Positions 1-7,735 of a DNA stretch of 11,780 nt are shown one piece after another. The stretch lies in contig DSAU01000163.1 of the NCBI GenBank assembly GCA_011046315.1, positions 1 through 11,780 on the forward strand, given 5' to 3'. The translations under genes were made by a program, and so were the position numbers. The stretch is from a bacterium. GTDB lineage: Bacteria; Zhuqueibacterota; Zhuqueibacteria; Thermofontimicrobiales; Thermofontimicrobiaceae. The first letter of the stretch is position 1. The number at the start of each line of letters is the position of its first letter. A model generated the notes under the pieces. The model was not told the origin of the DNA, searched no databases, and saw nothing but the letters and a program-made list of their open reading frames with translations.

Positions 1-64
1 AAATAATTTCGACATTTTATACAGGTGAACTATTACGTTTTTTCATTGATGCTGTAAAAAATCA

Positions 65-93
65 TTGACTAATAACAATTTATTTTCTATATT
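65..93 (+). promoter_or_regulatory. Predicted sigma-70-type promoter for the export genes
   Basis: A TTGACT box at 65-70 is followed by exactly 17 bases and then TATATT at 88-93, close to the vegetative -35/-10 consensus in an AT-rich setting. Transcription would begin near position 100, giving an untranslated leader of about 50 bases before the ATG at 151. It is the only strong promoter-like match upstream of the first gene and would drive at least the SLBB exporter and the co-polymerase. Prediction is from consensus only. The organism's own promoter preferences are unknown. Confidence 0.6.
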
Positions 94-95
94 TT

Positions 96-113
96 TACCA
101 TAATTGTATGGTA
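96..113. promoter_or_regulatory. 18-bp palindrome at the predicted transcription start
   Basis: TACCATA at 96-102 and TATGGTA at 107-113 form a perfect 7-bp inverted repeat around a 4-base centre (ATTG). It begins 2 bases after the -10 box and spans the expected transcription start, where an operator would block initiation. It could equally form a small hairpin at the 5' end of the mRNA. No regulator gene is visible nearby, so a protein partner cannot be named. Confidence 0.35.
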
Positions 114-150
114 TTAAAAAAAACTAAATTGTTAATTTATTCGAGTCATT

Positions 151-2112
151 ATGTGCATTCAAAAGCGATGTTGTTTGCTGTGGGGCGCGCTGTTTGCCAG
201 TGGTTTGTTGCTGCAAACTGCGACGGCTCAGCCGGCGACAGTACCAACGCAACAACCGACGGCGACGGTTGCTCAGCCTTACCAGCAAGCGGAGATTTCA
301 ACACAGAAAACAGACCAGCCCCGGCTTTACGGAAGCAGTTTTTTCGATCAGGCAGCGAGTTTGGAAAGCATGCTTGCGTTTGGGAGCGGTTTGTTTCCGG
401 CGGATTATTGGCTGGGGCCCGGCGACCGGTTGGGTATTTATCTGCTGGGCAAGACGCAACAAAGTTTTGATGTGATCGTGAACGTTGAGGGCAAAATTTT
501 CATTCCCACCGTTGGGATGTTTCAGGTGAGCGGGATGAGCATCCAGGGATTCCGGAAATTTTTGCAACGGGAATTGACCAAATATTTTGACAATTTCACG
601 GTTGAGGTGATGTTGATCGAACCACGGCGTTTTCCGGTGATAGTGGCTGGTGATGTCAAACAGCCGGGCAAATATTACCTGAGTTCGATCCACACGGTTT
701 TGGATGCCATCATTGCTGCCGGGGGACCGGGCAGCAATGGTTCGTTGAGAAATATAGAGGTTTACCGTGAGGACAGTTTACGCTGTGTGGTTGATCTTTA
801 TCAGTTCCTGATGAAAGGGATCACCACTAATGACCTGTTTTTACAGCCCCATGATAAAATTCTGACGCCGTTGATCCGGGATGTTGTTACTGTTACCGGC
901 GAGGTAAAACGTCCGGCGCGTTTCGAGCTTAAAGCTGACGGCAACGAGAAGATATCCGATGTGATTGAGCTGGCAGGGAATTTTAACGAGTTAGCATATT
1001 TAGATAAAATCGAAATCAGTCGATTGTTGCCCAACGGCGAACGCACGGTTCAATATATTAATTACCGTCAGATTTTATCGGATGATAGCAGCGCATCCGA
1101 TTTTGTGCTAAAAAATGGGGACCGGATTCATGTGTTTTCTATTCTCGAACAAACCTATCCCAAGTTCGTTTTTATTCACGGTGAGGTGAAAAAACCCGGG
1201 CAATACGAATTTGAAGAAAATCTTCGCGTCAGCGATCTGTTGCTAAAAGCGGGAAATCTGACGCGCAGCGCCTATGTGCTGGAAGGTGAAGTGGCAAAGG
1301 TTGCTCCCAAACAGCCGACCCGATTTATAAAATTGGACATTCAAAAAATTATGCAAAATCCCGATTGCCGCGAAAACCTGGTGCTGGAGCAGGACGATCG
1401 GGTTTTTATTCGGCGCATCCCGGAATGGGAAGTGGGCGCTGTGGTTGAGCTGAAAGGAGAGGTGATGTTTCCCGGGTTGTATGCCATTACCGAGGACAGC
1501 ACCCGGCTCAGTGAGATTATTGAAAAAGCTGGCGGGTTTACCGATAAAGCCATGATCCGCGAGTCAGCGCTGATTCGGCAAAGTTCAAAGATTACCATTG
1601 ACAAGGAATATATGCGGCTTAAGCAGATTCCTCGCGACCAATTGACCAAGACCGAGTATGAATATCTGGTGATGAAAGAGAACACCCAGGACATCGGCAG
1701 AATTGTGGTTGATTTTTATCGGTTATGCGTGGAACATGATGATAGTGAGGACGTAACGTTAAAGGATGGTGATTTTATCAATGTTCCTGAAGCGCCAAAT
1801 TTAGTTTATGTGACGGGCAGAGTGTCGCGGCCCGGCGGCGTACTGTTTGAACCTGGAAAGGACATCAGGTATTACCTTAAAAAAGCCGGTGGTGCAACCT
1901 GGGACGCCAAAAAAAGCAGTATCAAAGTAACCAAAGTCACCGGAGAAATTCTTGACGAAAAAAAAATCAGACGCTTTGAGCCGGGCGATATTATCTGGGT
2001 GCCACGAAAGCCGGATCGTGATTGGTGGGAAATTTTCCGCCAGACCATCGCCGTTATTGCTCAGGTGGCGACCGTCTATCTGGTTGTTGAACGTGCGCTG
2101 AGCGATAAATAA
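151..2112 (+). CDS. SLBB-domain outer-membrane polysaccharide export protein (Wza-like)
   Basis: This 653-residue protein probably forms the periplasmic and outer-membrane channel through which the polymer leaves the cell. Residues 1-26 look like a Sec signal peptide ending in ATA before QPA. There is no lipobox cysteine at the cleavage site, unlike the lipoprotein Wza. A polysaccharide-export (PES) domain follows at about 80-160, opening with DYWLGPGDRL. Then come five SLBB-like repeats, each opening with a G-x-V-x-x-P type turn: about 163 (GDVKQPG), 245 (GEVKRPA), 339 (GEVKKPG), 431 (GEVMFPG) and 551 (GRVSRPG). The C-terminus (about 628-650) is a hydrophobic helix after a WW pair, which in Wza-type proteins crosses the outer membrane. 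At 653 residues it is much longer than E. coli Wza (about 380), because of the extra SLBB repeats. The ATG at 151 has only a weak ribosome-binding site (GAG at 143-145) but places the signal peptide correctly. The co-polymerase gene follows after 10 bp. Confidence 0.93.
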   Translation: MCIQKRCCLLWGALFASGLLLQTATAQPATVPTQQPTATVAQPYQQAEISTQKTDQPRLYGSSFFDQAASLESMLAFGSGLFPADYWLGPGDRLGIYLLGKTQQSFDVIVNVEGKIFIPTVGMFQVSGMSIQGFRKFLQRELTKYFDNFTVEVMLIEPRRFPVIVAGDVKQPGKYYLSSIHTVLDAIIAAGGPGSNGSLRNIEVYREDSLRCVVDLYQFLMKGITTNDLFLQPHDKILTPLIRDVVTVTGEVKRPARFELKADGNEKISDVIELAGNFNELAYLDKIEISRLLPNGERTVQYINYRQILSDDSSASDFVLKNGDRIHVFSILEQTYPKFVFIHGEVKKPGQYEFEENLRVSDLLLKAGNLTRSAYVLEGEVAKVAPKQPTRFIKLDIQKIMQNPDCRENLVLEQDDRVFIRRIPEWEVGAVVELKGEVMFPGLYAITEDSTRLSEIIEKAGGFTDKAMIRESALIRQSSKITIDKEYMRLKQIPRDQLTKTEYEYLVMKENTQDIGRIVVDFYRLCVEHDDSEDVTLKDGDFINVPEAPNLVYVTGRVSRPGGVLFEPGKDIRYYLKKAGGATWDAKKSSIKVTKVTGEILDEKKIRRFEPGDIIWVPRKPDRDWWEIFRQTIAVIAQVATVYLVVERALSDK

Positions 2113-2122
2113 AAGGAATGTT

Positions 2123-3403
2123 ATGGACGAACAACAGCAAACTGAGATCGATTTGTTGGACTATTTAAATGTGCTGGTTCGACGCCGCCGTATGATTATG
2201 CGCAATGTTCTGGCAGGGATTATTTTATTGGCGGTGATCAGTTTTATCCTGCCAAGCGCCTATACGGCGCGAACCACGATCTTACCGCCCGAAGATAAAA
2301 AATCCGCCGGGCTGTTGACGGCGCTGGCTAATTCGCCGTTGTCCGGTTATCTTCTTTCTGAAACCGGAACCACTGCTGACCTGTTTGTGGAAATTCTAAA
2401 AAGTCGGTCAGTTTTGGATGGGGTGCTGCAACAAAAATTTGAATATCCCCCAAAACAGAAAGATTCCCAAAAACTTTCTCTGTTGGAAATTTTAAATGAA
2501 AAAAGCCTTGAAAAGGGAAGAAAAAAACTCATTAAAAAAATGTCGGTTCAAGCGACCGCTGAGAGTATTGTCCGAGTCGATGTGGAAATGAAATATCCGC
2601 AACTGGCGGCAGACGTGGCAAATGCGCTGGTGCAGCAACTTGATCGGATCAACAAAGAAAAATCCTCCTCGAAGGCGAAGAATTCGCGGATCTACATTGA
2701 GAATCAGTTAATGCAGACCGAGGAGAAATTAAAAAGTGCTTCGGAAGAATTGGTTGATTTTAAAGAGAAACACAAAGCCGTGGCGTTGGAGCAACAGACC
2801 GAAGCTGCTATAAAAGAAGCCGGTGAGATCAAAGGGCGGATCATCGCCAAGGAGGTAGAGCTGGGGGTTGCGATGCAATCTTTGAAGCCGGATCATATCT
2901 CCATTATCAAGCTAAAAAAAGAATTGGAAGAGCTTCGCAAACAATACGATTATCTCCAGTACGGCGGTGAGGAGTCGTTTAAAACCGCAAAAGAATTTTT
3001 TATCCCGTTTGCTGAAGTGCCTGGCGTTGGATTGGATTTGGCGCGGTTTATGCGTGAGGTGAAAGTGCAAGAGACCGTCTGGGAACTGTTGAACCAGCAA
3101 TATTATCACGCCAAGATTCAGGAAGCGCGCGATACGCCGACGGTTCAGGTGCTCGATGAGGCTGTGCCGCCCGAAACTCGAAGCAAACCCAAACGAAAAC
3201 TGATCGTGCTGGTCGGCGGTTTTCTGTTGTTGCTGGGCAGCGTTTTCTGGGCGTACGCGCTTGATTTTTACCAAACATTACAACAAGACCTAAAATCACG
3301 AGCCAAAAGCCAGCTCATGTTCAAAGATTTTAAAGCCGATATTGATCAGCTCAAATCGTTGACAAAAAGAAAAAAACGCAGCCAGAAGAAGAGATCGAAT
3401 TGA
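2123..3403 (+). CDS. Wzz/GNVR-type polysaccharide co-polymerase (chain-length determinant), without kinase domain
   Basis: This 426-residue inner-membrane protein should control polymer chain length and couple synthesis to the SLBB exporter encoded just upstream. A short cytoplasmic N-terminus (LLDYLNVLVRRRR) leads into a first membrane helix at about 25-46. A large periplasmic domain follows, with long charged helices likely to form coiled coils at about 180-280. The family's proline-containing stretch (AVPPETRSKPKRK) precedes the second membrane helix at about 360-380. The last roughly 45 residues are lysine-rich and cytoplasmic. There is no Walker A motif or tyrosine-rich tail, so a fused BY-kinase is absent; one could be encoded elsewhere. 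The ATG has a good ribosome-binding site (AAAGGA overlapping the upstream stop codon), and the 10-bp gap indicates co-transcription with the exporter. Confidence 0.92.
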   Translation: MDEQQQTEIDLLDYLNVLVRRRRMIMRNVLAGIILLAVISFILPSAYTARTTILPPEDKKSAGLLTALANSPLSGYLLSETGTTADLFVEILKSRSVLDGVLQQKFEYPPKQKDSQKLSLLEILNEKSLEKGRKKLIKKMSVQATAESIVRVDVEMKYPQLAADVANALVQQLDRINKEKSSSKAKNSRIYIENQLMQTEEKLKSASEELVDFKEKHKAVALEQQTEAAIKEAGEIKGRIIAKEVELGVAMQSLKPDHISIIKLKKELEELRKQYDYLQYGGEESFKTAKEFFIPFAEVPGVGLDLARFMREVKVQETVWELLNQQYYHAKIQEARDTPTVQVLDEAVPPETRSKPKRKLIVLVGGFLLLLGSVFWAYALDFYQTLQQDLKSRAKSQLMFKDFKADIDQLKSLTKRKKRSQKKRSN

Positions 3404-3471
3404 AAGGGCTCGCTGTTGTTGAAAAAATAGCTCTGAATTTATGAAACATTGCAGTTAGAGAAGGGAACTCA

Positions 3472-4545
3472 TTGAAAATAGTATCGATTGTCGGCGCCAG
3501 ACCCCAGTTTATCAAAGCGGCGCCCGTTTCCGGGGAGTTGAGAAAGTATCATCAGGAAAAGCTTTTGCACACCGGGCAGCATTATGACGCCAAGCTGTCG
3601 AAAATTTTTTTTGATGATTTGAAAATACCCAGACCTGATCTAAATCTCGGTGTCGGATCGGATTCGCACGCCCGGCAGACCGCTGAAATCATGATCGGGG
3701 TGGAATCATATTTGATTCAACAAAAACCTGACTGGGTGATCATTTACGGCGATACCAATTCCACACTTGCCGGGGCATTGGCTACGACCAAATTGCACAT
3801 CAGGCTGGCGCATGTTGAAGCCGGGCTGCGCAGCTTCAACCGGCGGATGCCGGAGGAGATCAACCGCATCGTAGCAGACCGGGTATCGAACATCCTGTTC
3901 TGCCCCACCACTGCTGCGGTAAAAAATTTGCAACGGGAAGGTGTTTCTGCAGGCGTGCATCTTGTCGGCGATGTGATGATGGATGCCGCCCAACAATTTG
4001 TTACAGTCGCGGAACAGAAGAGCCGGATTCTCGAAAAATTATCGCTTCAACCGAAACAATACTTTCTGCTGACGTTGCACCGCGCTGAAAATACTGATTC
4101 GGAGGAGAACATGCGCAATATTGTTGACGCGCTGACAGATTCTCCGGAACCGATCATCTTTCCCGTTCATCCGCGCACTGTAAAATATTTGAAACAGTAT
4201 AAATTGTTTGGCCGAATTCAAATGGCGAGTAACATCGTGCTGGCTGATCCGGTGAGTTTTATGGATATGATCGTGCTCGAAAAAAATGCTGCCAAAATAC
4301 TCACCGATTCGGGGGGGGTTCAGAAAGAGGCGTATTTTTATGGCGTTCCTTGTATCACCCTGCGCGACGAAACCGAATGGGTGGAGACTGTCGCTGATGG
4401 CTGGAATTGTTTAGTGGGCGCGAATCGCACAAAAATTACCGAGGCGATCAACAACTTTGCTCCCGGTTCTCCACAGCAGGGACACTACGGTGATGGCAGC
4501 GCCAGTTTGAAAATTAGGAAGGTTTTAGAAAATGAGAGTTCTTGA
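3472..4545 (+). CDS. Non-hydrolysing UDP-GlcNAc 2-epimerase family protein (WecB/WbpI-like)
   Basis: This cytoplasmic enzyme of 357 residues should invert C2 of a UDP-N-acetyl-glucosamine-type sugar to the manno form. Family residues are all visible: Arg10 and Lys15 in GARPQFIK, Asp94 in YGDTNSTLAGAL, Glu116 in HVEAGLR, the acidic pair 128-129 in MPEEINR, His203 in TLHRAEN, and the UDP-binding TDSGG at 278-282. The exact forms GARPQFIK, TGQHYD, YGDTNSTLAG and RSFNRRMPEE match what I recall of WbpI, which acts on UDP-2,3-diacetamido-glucuronate, better than E. coli WecB (GTRPEAIK, HGDTTTTLAT). The substrate may therefore be a diamino-uronic acid, although plain UDP-GlcNAc cannot be excluded. 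The TTG start at 3472 begins the conserved KIVSIVGARP strand and has a good ribosome-binding site (AAGGGA at 3461-3466). An eight-G run lies inside the TDSGG codons. Confidence 0.92.
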   Translation: MKIVSIVGARPQFIKAAPVSGELRKYHQEKLLHTGQHYDAKLSKIFFDDLKIPRPDLNLGVGSDSHARQTAEIMIGVESYLIQQKPDWVIIYGDTNSTLAGALATTKLHIRLAHVEAGLRSFNRRMPEEINRIVADRVSNILFCPTTAAVKNLQREGVSAGVHLVGDVMMDAAQQFVTVAEQKSRILEKLSLQPKQYFLLTLHRAENTDSEENMRNIVDALTDSPEPIIFPVHPRTVKYLKQYKLFGRIQMASNIVLADPVSFMDMIVLEKNAAKILTDSGGVQKEAYFYGVPCITLRDETEWVETVADGWNCLVGANRTKITEAINNFAPGSPQQGHYGDGSASLKIRKVLENESS

Positions 4546-4745
4546 GATTCTTGAGTTCATTCTAAAAAGATTTGAACCACGAATTTCACAAATTATCACA
4601 AATTGATTTTACTGAACTTATCAAATTTCAGATTTGTGAACTTCATGCAATTAATGGTTATTAGAGTCTGCTCATTCATTTAAATTAAGTTTCTATTTTT
4701 GGTAATTGATCCAGTACATATATCATTAAAAAACAGGGAGATCAA
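4546..4745. other. 200-bp spacer with a tandem 10-mer and an inverted repeat
   Basis: No gene is visible here. TCACAAATTA (4586-4595) is followed directly by TCACAAATTG (4596-4605), a two-copy tandem 10-mer. TTCACAAAT at 4585-4593 is the exact reverse complement of ATTTGTGAA at 4632-4640, and the second tandem copy can pair with the same right arm over 8 bp. These could be operator sites or remnants of a dispersed intergenic repeat. I see no clear terminator with a T-tract. The AT-rich stretch around 4690-4726 could hold a promoter, but no box pair is convincing. A clear ribosome-binding site (CAGGGAG, ending at 4740) serves the aminotransferase start. Confidence 0.5.
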
Positions 4746-5852
4746 ATGGAAACCAGAGTACCTTTTTTGGATTTGAAAATTCAATATCAGCAAATAAAAA
4801 GGGAAGTTGATGAGGCAATTCAAAGGGTGGTGGAGAGTTGTGCCTTTATTAAGGGGCCGGCGACTCGGGATTTTGAAAACAACTTTGCACAATATTGCGG
4901 CGTTGATTACTGTGTCGGTGTTGCCAATGGGTCCGATGCGCTTTATCTGGCGCTTGGTGCATTGGGAATTGGTGAGGGCGATGAAGTCATCACCACGCCG
5001 GATACGTTTATCGCCACTTCCGAGGCGATTTCATTGACGCGGGCAAAGGTGGTGTTTGTGGATATTAATCCGCAAACCTACAATATCGATGTTGCCAAAA
5101 TTGAACAGAAAATCACCCCCAGAACCAAAGCCATTATTCCGGTGCATTTATTCGGGCAGCCGGCGGATATGGTGCCCATTTTGGAGCTTGCCAAAAAATA
5201 CCGGCTAAAAATAATCGAGGATGCGGCGCAGGCGCACGGTGCTGTTTATCGGAAAAAACGCGTCGGCAGTTTTGGCGATGCTGCCTGCTTCAGTTTTTAT
5301 CCAGGCAAAAACCTTGGCGCCTACGGCGACGCCGGCGCGGTCGTAACCAATGACCCGGCGCTGGTTGAAAGAATTTCCATGCTCGGCGACCATGGCGCCA
5401 AGAAAAAATACATACATGAGATCGAAGGCGTCAACTCGCGGTTGGATTCGATTCAAGCCGCGGTGCTCAGCGTTAAGCTTAAATATATTGATGAATGGAA
5501 TGAGAAACGCCGGAACAACGCGCAGCTTTACACCGAACTACTCAAAGACGCGCCCGGAGTGATCACTCCGTTTGAACTGGAAAACACCAAGCCGGTCTAT
5601 CATTTATACGTTATTCAAGTAGATAATCGGGATGAACTGATCCCAAAACTGGCTGAACACGGAATCGCAACCGGCATTCACTATCCTTTCGCGCTTCATC
5701 TGCTGCCGGCTTATCAACATCTGGGCTTAAAAGAAGGAGCTTATCCGGAGGCAGAAAAAGTCGCCGGCCGGTTTTTAAGCCTGCCAATGTATCCGGAATT
5801 GTCGGAGTCTCAAATTGAATATGTTTGTGATACCATTAAATCGCTGGTCTGA
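4746..5852 (+). CDS. DegT/DnrJ/EryC1/StrS PLP-dependent nucleotide-sugar aminotransferase
   Basis: This 368-residue cytoplasmic enzyme should transfer an amino group, usually from glutamate, to a keto-sugar nucleotide. The fold-type I features are in order: PFLDLK near the N-terminus, NGSDAL at 61-66 for the PLP phosphate, EDAAQAHGA with Asp159 to contact the pyridine nitrogen, and FSFYPGKNLGAYGD with Lys188 as the predicted Schiff-base lysine. Further on are GVNSRLDSIQAA and HYPFALHLLPAY. The sequence resembles both WbpE-type (3-amino-glucuronate) and FdtB/QdtB-type (dTDP-3-amino-hexose) enzymes. Next to a WbpI-like epimerase, a WbpE-like role is attractive but unproven, because the partner dehydrogenase and acetyltransferase genes are not in view. 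The ATG has a strong ribosome-binding site 5 bases upstream. Length is normal for the family. Confidence 0.93.
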   Translation: METRVPFLDLKIQYQQIKREVDEAIQRVVESCAFIKGPATRDFENNFAQYCGVDYCVGVANGSDALYLALGALGIGEGDEVITTPDTFIATSEAISLTRAKVVFVDINPQTYNIDVAKIEQKITPRTKAIIPVHLFGQPADMVPILELAKKYRLKIIEDAAQAHGAVYRKKRVGSFGDAACFSFYPGKNLGAYGDAGAVVTNDPALVERISMLGDHGAKKKYIHEIEGVNSRLDSIQAAVLSVKLKYIDEWNEKRRNNAQLYTELLKDAPGVITPFELENTKPVYHLYVIQVDNRDELIPKLAEHGIATGIHYPFALHLLPAYQHLGLKEGAYPEAEKVAGRFLSLPMYPELSESQIEYVCDTIKSLV

Positions 5853-5898
5853 GATATTTTATCAATCTATTTTTTTTGTCACTATCGGATGTTGAGTT

Positions 5899-5929
5899 GG
5901 CCTGAATGGTCTCCGTTTTTAGTCAGGTC
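5899..5929 (+). other. Weak hairpin in the spacer before the Wzi-like gene
   Basis: GGCCTGA (5899-5905) can pair with TCAGGTC (5923-5929) over 7 bp with one G-T wobble and a 17-base loop. No T-tract follows, so it is not a standard terminator. The remainder of the 115-bp spacer (5853-5967) shows only a T-rich run near 5870 and nothing else I can assign. Confidence 0.2.
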
Positions 5930-5967
5930 GCTTGAGATAAAAAGCACATCACAGGATTGGCGCGCTG

Positions 5968-7665
5968 ATGAATCGTATTGAAAAATTAAATAAATTTATA
6001 GTGAGTTTGGTTCTGTATTCAGCGCTTATTTTCGCGGAGAACGGAACGTGCCAGGCAGCTTATGTACCGCTGAACCACCGGCTTTACCGGTTTTTGGAGC
6101 GCGCGGAAACAAAACACTATTTGAGACCGGTGTTAGACTCAACCAAACCCCTTTCGCGGATGGAAGCCGCTGAGTATTTAGTGCGTCTGTGCCAGCAGGT
6201 TCAAAACGGGCTACGCATCCATACGGTTGAGCGGGCAGAGCTTGATTACCTCAAATTTGAGTTTCAGGAGGAAGTTGAGCGCTTGAACGGATCGGCTGAA
6301 CATTACCGGTCGCGCATTCATCAGATTATAAACAGCCGGCCGCTCAAAAAAATTCTCCCAGATTTGCTTTACCGGAACGGAAAAAATCTGCTATCGTTTG
6401 AGGATGAGCAAATTCAGATATTTCTCGATCCGGTGTATCGCTACCGATATTCAGCCACCGATTCCAGCGGTCCAGCGGACAGCGAACGAAATAACCATTT
6501 TACCAATGGCTTTTTGATCCGCGGCTATCTTAACAAATATCTGGGGTTCAGTCTTGATTTCCGGGATAATAAAGAATGGGGTAGTCAAAAATATCAGCTC
6601 GGAAACTACACGCTGCCCGGGCTGGGTTTTGTCCGTGCAACCTCGCCGGATTTTATTTACCACGACGAAACTCAGGCTTATGTCAAGCTGGGCATCAGTA
6701 ACTTCGGGTTTGTTTACGGAAAGTTTAAAAATTATTGGGGCAGCAGCGCAGGTGGCAGCATGATTCTCTCCGATAACGCGACATCTTATGATCAGTTGAA
6801 GCTGGAGTTTAAGCATAATAAATTTAAATTTACCAGCATTTACGCAGCCTTGATCGATTACCGCTATTCGGTTGAAGACAGCCTGCAAAAAAAGAAATAT
6901 CTGGCAGCGCATCGGCTGGAGGTCGCGCCGTTTAAATGGCTCTGTTTGGGAATTTCAGAAACTGTGGTTTTCAAAGGACGTGTTTTTGAACCTGCCTACT
7001 TTAATCCGGTGATGTTTTTTCGTAGCGCCGAACACTATCTGGGCAGCCCGGATAACATGATAATTGGTGTCGATTTTAAATTGACCGCGGTCAGAAATGT
7101 TTTAATTTATGGCGAATTAATAATCGATGATATGACTACTTCAAAATTGGGTAGCAACTGGTTCGGCAACAAGTACGGCATTACCGGCGGCATGGTTGTC
7201 GCGGATCCGTTCGGGCTTGCCAACACTGATTTTAAAGTTGAATACACCCGGCTGCGGCCTTATGTTTACACGCACGCCAATTCGATAAACTATACGCATT
7301 ACGCGTCATCGCTGGGGCACCCAACCGGGCCTAACAGCGAAGTTTTGAACGGGGTTATCAGCTACCGACCGGCATGGCGCTGGCTGCTACAAGCTGGTTT
7401 TACCGGCTCAAGAAAGGGGCTGAACAGCGGGGGGGTAAACTATGGCGGGAATATCGAGCATCCATGGAAGCTGTCTGATTCGCTTTATCCTGAATTTTTG
7501 GACGGAAGCAGAATTGAGTTTCAGGAAATCAACGTGCAAATTTCCTATGAAATTGTGCGTGGTTTGATGTTTGATTTTCGAGCGGCGCGGGCAACTTTAA
7601 AACGAGCTGCCAGTGCAGATGTGAAAACCAGGGCGCTGTCAGTTTCTCTGGGAATTAATTATTAG
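5968..7665 (+). CDS. Wzi-like capsule assembly outer-membrane beta-barrel protein
   Basis: This 565-residue protein probably sits in the outer membrane and helps anchor or assemble the exported polysaccharide at the surface. Residues 1 to about 31 form a signal peptide with hydrophobic core IVSLVLYSALIF, probably cleaved near CQA-AYVP. An alpha-helical region of about 110 residues follows (YRFLERAETKHYLRP and later charged helices), then a long stretch of alternating beta strands. Barrel-like features include many aromatic and glycine residues (FVYGKFKNYWGSSAGG, YGELIIDDMTTS) and a last strand SVSLGINY ending in an aromatic residue, the usual outer-membrane insertion signal. E. coli Wzi is shorter (about 480 residues); the extra N-terminal helices account for much of the difference. 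The call rests on pattern and context, so an unrelated capsule-locus barrel is possible. The ATG has a weak ribosome-binding site (AGGA about 12 bases upstream). Confidence 0.78.
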   Translation: MNRIEKLNKFIVSLVLYSALIFAENGTCQAAYVPLNHRLYRFLERAETKHYLRPVLDSTKPLSRMEAAEYLVRLCQQVQNGLRIHTVERAELDYLKFEFQEEVERLNGSAEHYRSRIHQIINSRPLKKILPDLLYRNGKNLLSFEDEQIQIFLDPVYRYRYSATDSSGPADSERNNHFTNGFLIRGYLNKYLGFSLDFRDNKEWGSQKYQLGNYTLPGLGFVRATSPDFIYHDETQAYVKLGISNFGFVYGKFKNYWGSSAGGSMILSDNATSYDQLKLEFKHNKFKFTSIYAALIDYRYSVEDSLQKKKYLAAHRLEVAPFKWLCLGISETVVFKGRVFEPAYFNPVMFFRSAEHYLGSPDNMIIGVDFKLTAVRNVLIYGELIIDDMTTSKLGSNWFGNKYGITGGMVVADPFGLANTDFKVEYTRLRPYVYTHANSINYTHYASSLGHPTGPNSEVLNGVISYRPAWRWLLQAGFTGSRKGLNSGGVNYGGNIEHPWKLSDSLYPEFLDGSRIEFQEINVQISYEIVRGLMFDFRAARATLKRAASADVKTRALSVSLGINY

Positions 7666-7696
7666 CTGGTCAATTCGGATGGATTGTGATTAAAAC

Positions 7697-7735
7697 ATGA
7701 GCATTGAATTAAAGCGATTGCGAAAAATAGATTGA
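7697..7735 (+). other. Possible 12-codon leader ORF overlapping the flippase start
   Basis: ATG at 7697 opens a frame encoding MSIELKRLRKID and stopping at TGA 7733-7735. That stop overlaps the TTG start (7732-7734) of the flippase gene. The flippase start has no recognisable ribosome-binding site of its own, so translational coupling through this short frame is plausible. It may also be chance, or a sign that the true flippase N-terminus lies here with a sequencing indel. No homology can be claimed for so short a peptide. Confidence 0.25.

Noticed and set aside
298..693. 131-codon open frame on the minus strand inside the exporter gene
   Set aside because: It opposes the signal peptide, PES and first SLBB region, whose motifs are clear on the plus strand. 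No independent evidence supports it.
6451..6912. 153-codon open frame on the minus strand inside the Wzi-like gene
   Set aside because: It is fully covered by a plus-strand gene with signal peptide and barrel features, has no recognisable motif, and looks like a shadow of codon bias.
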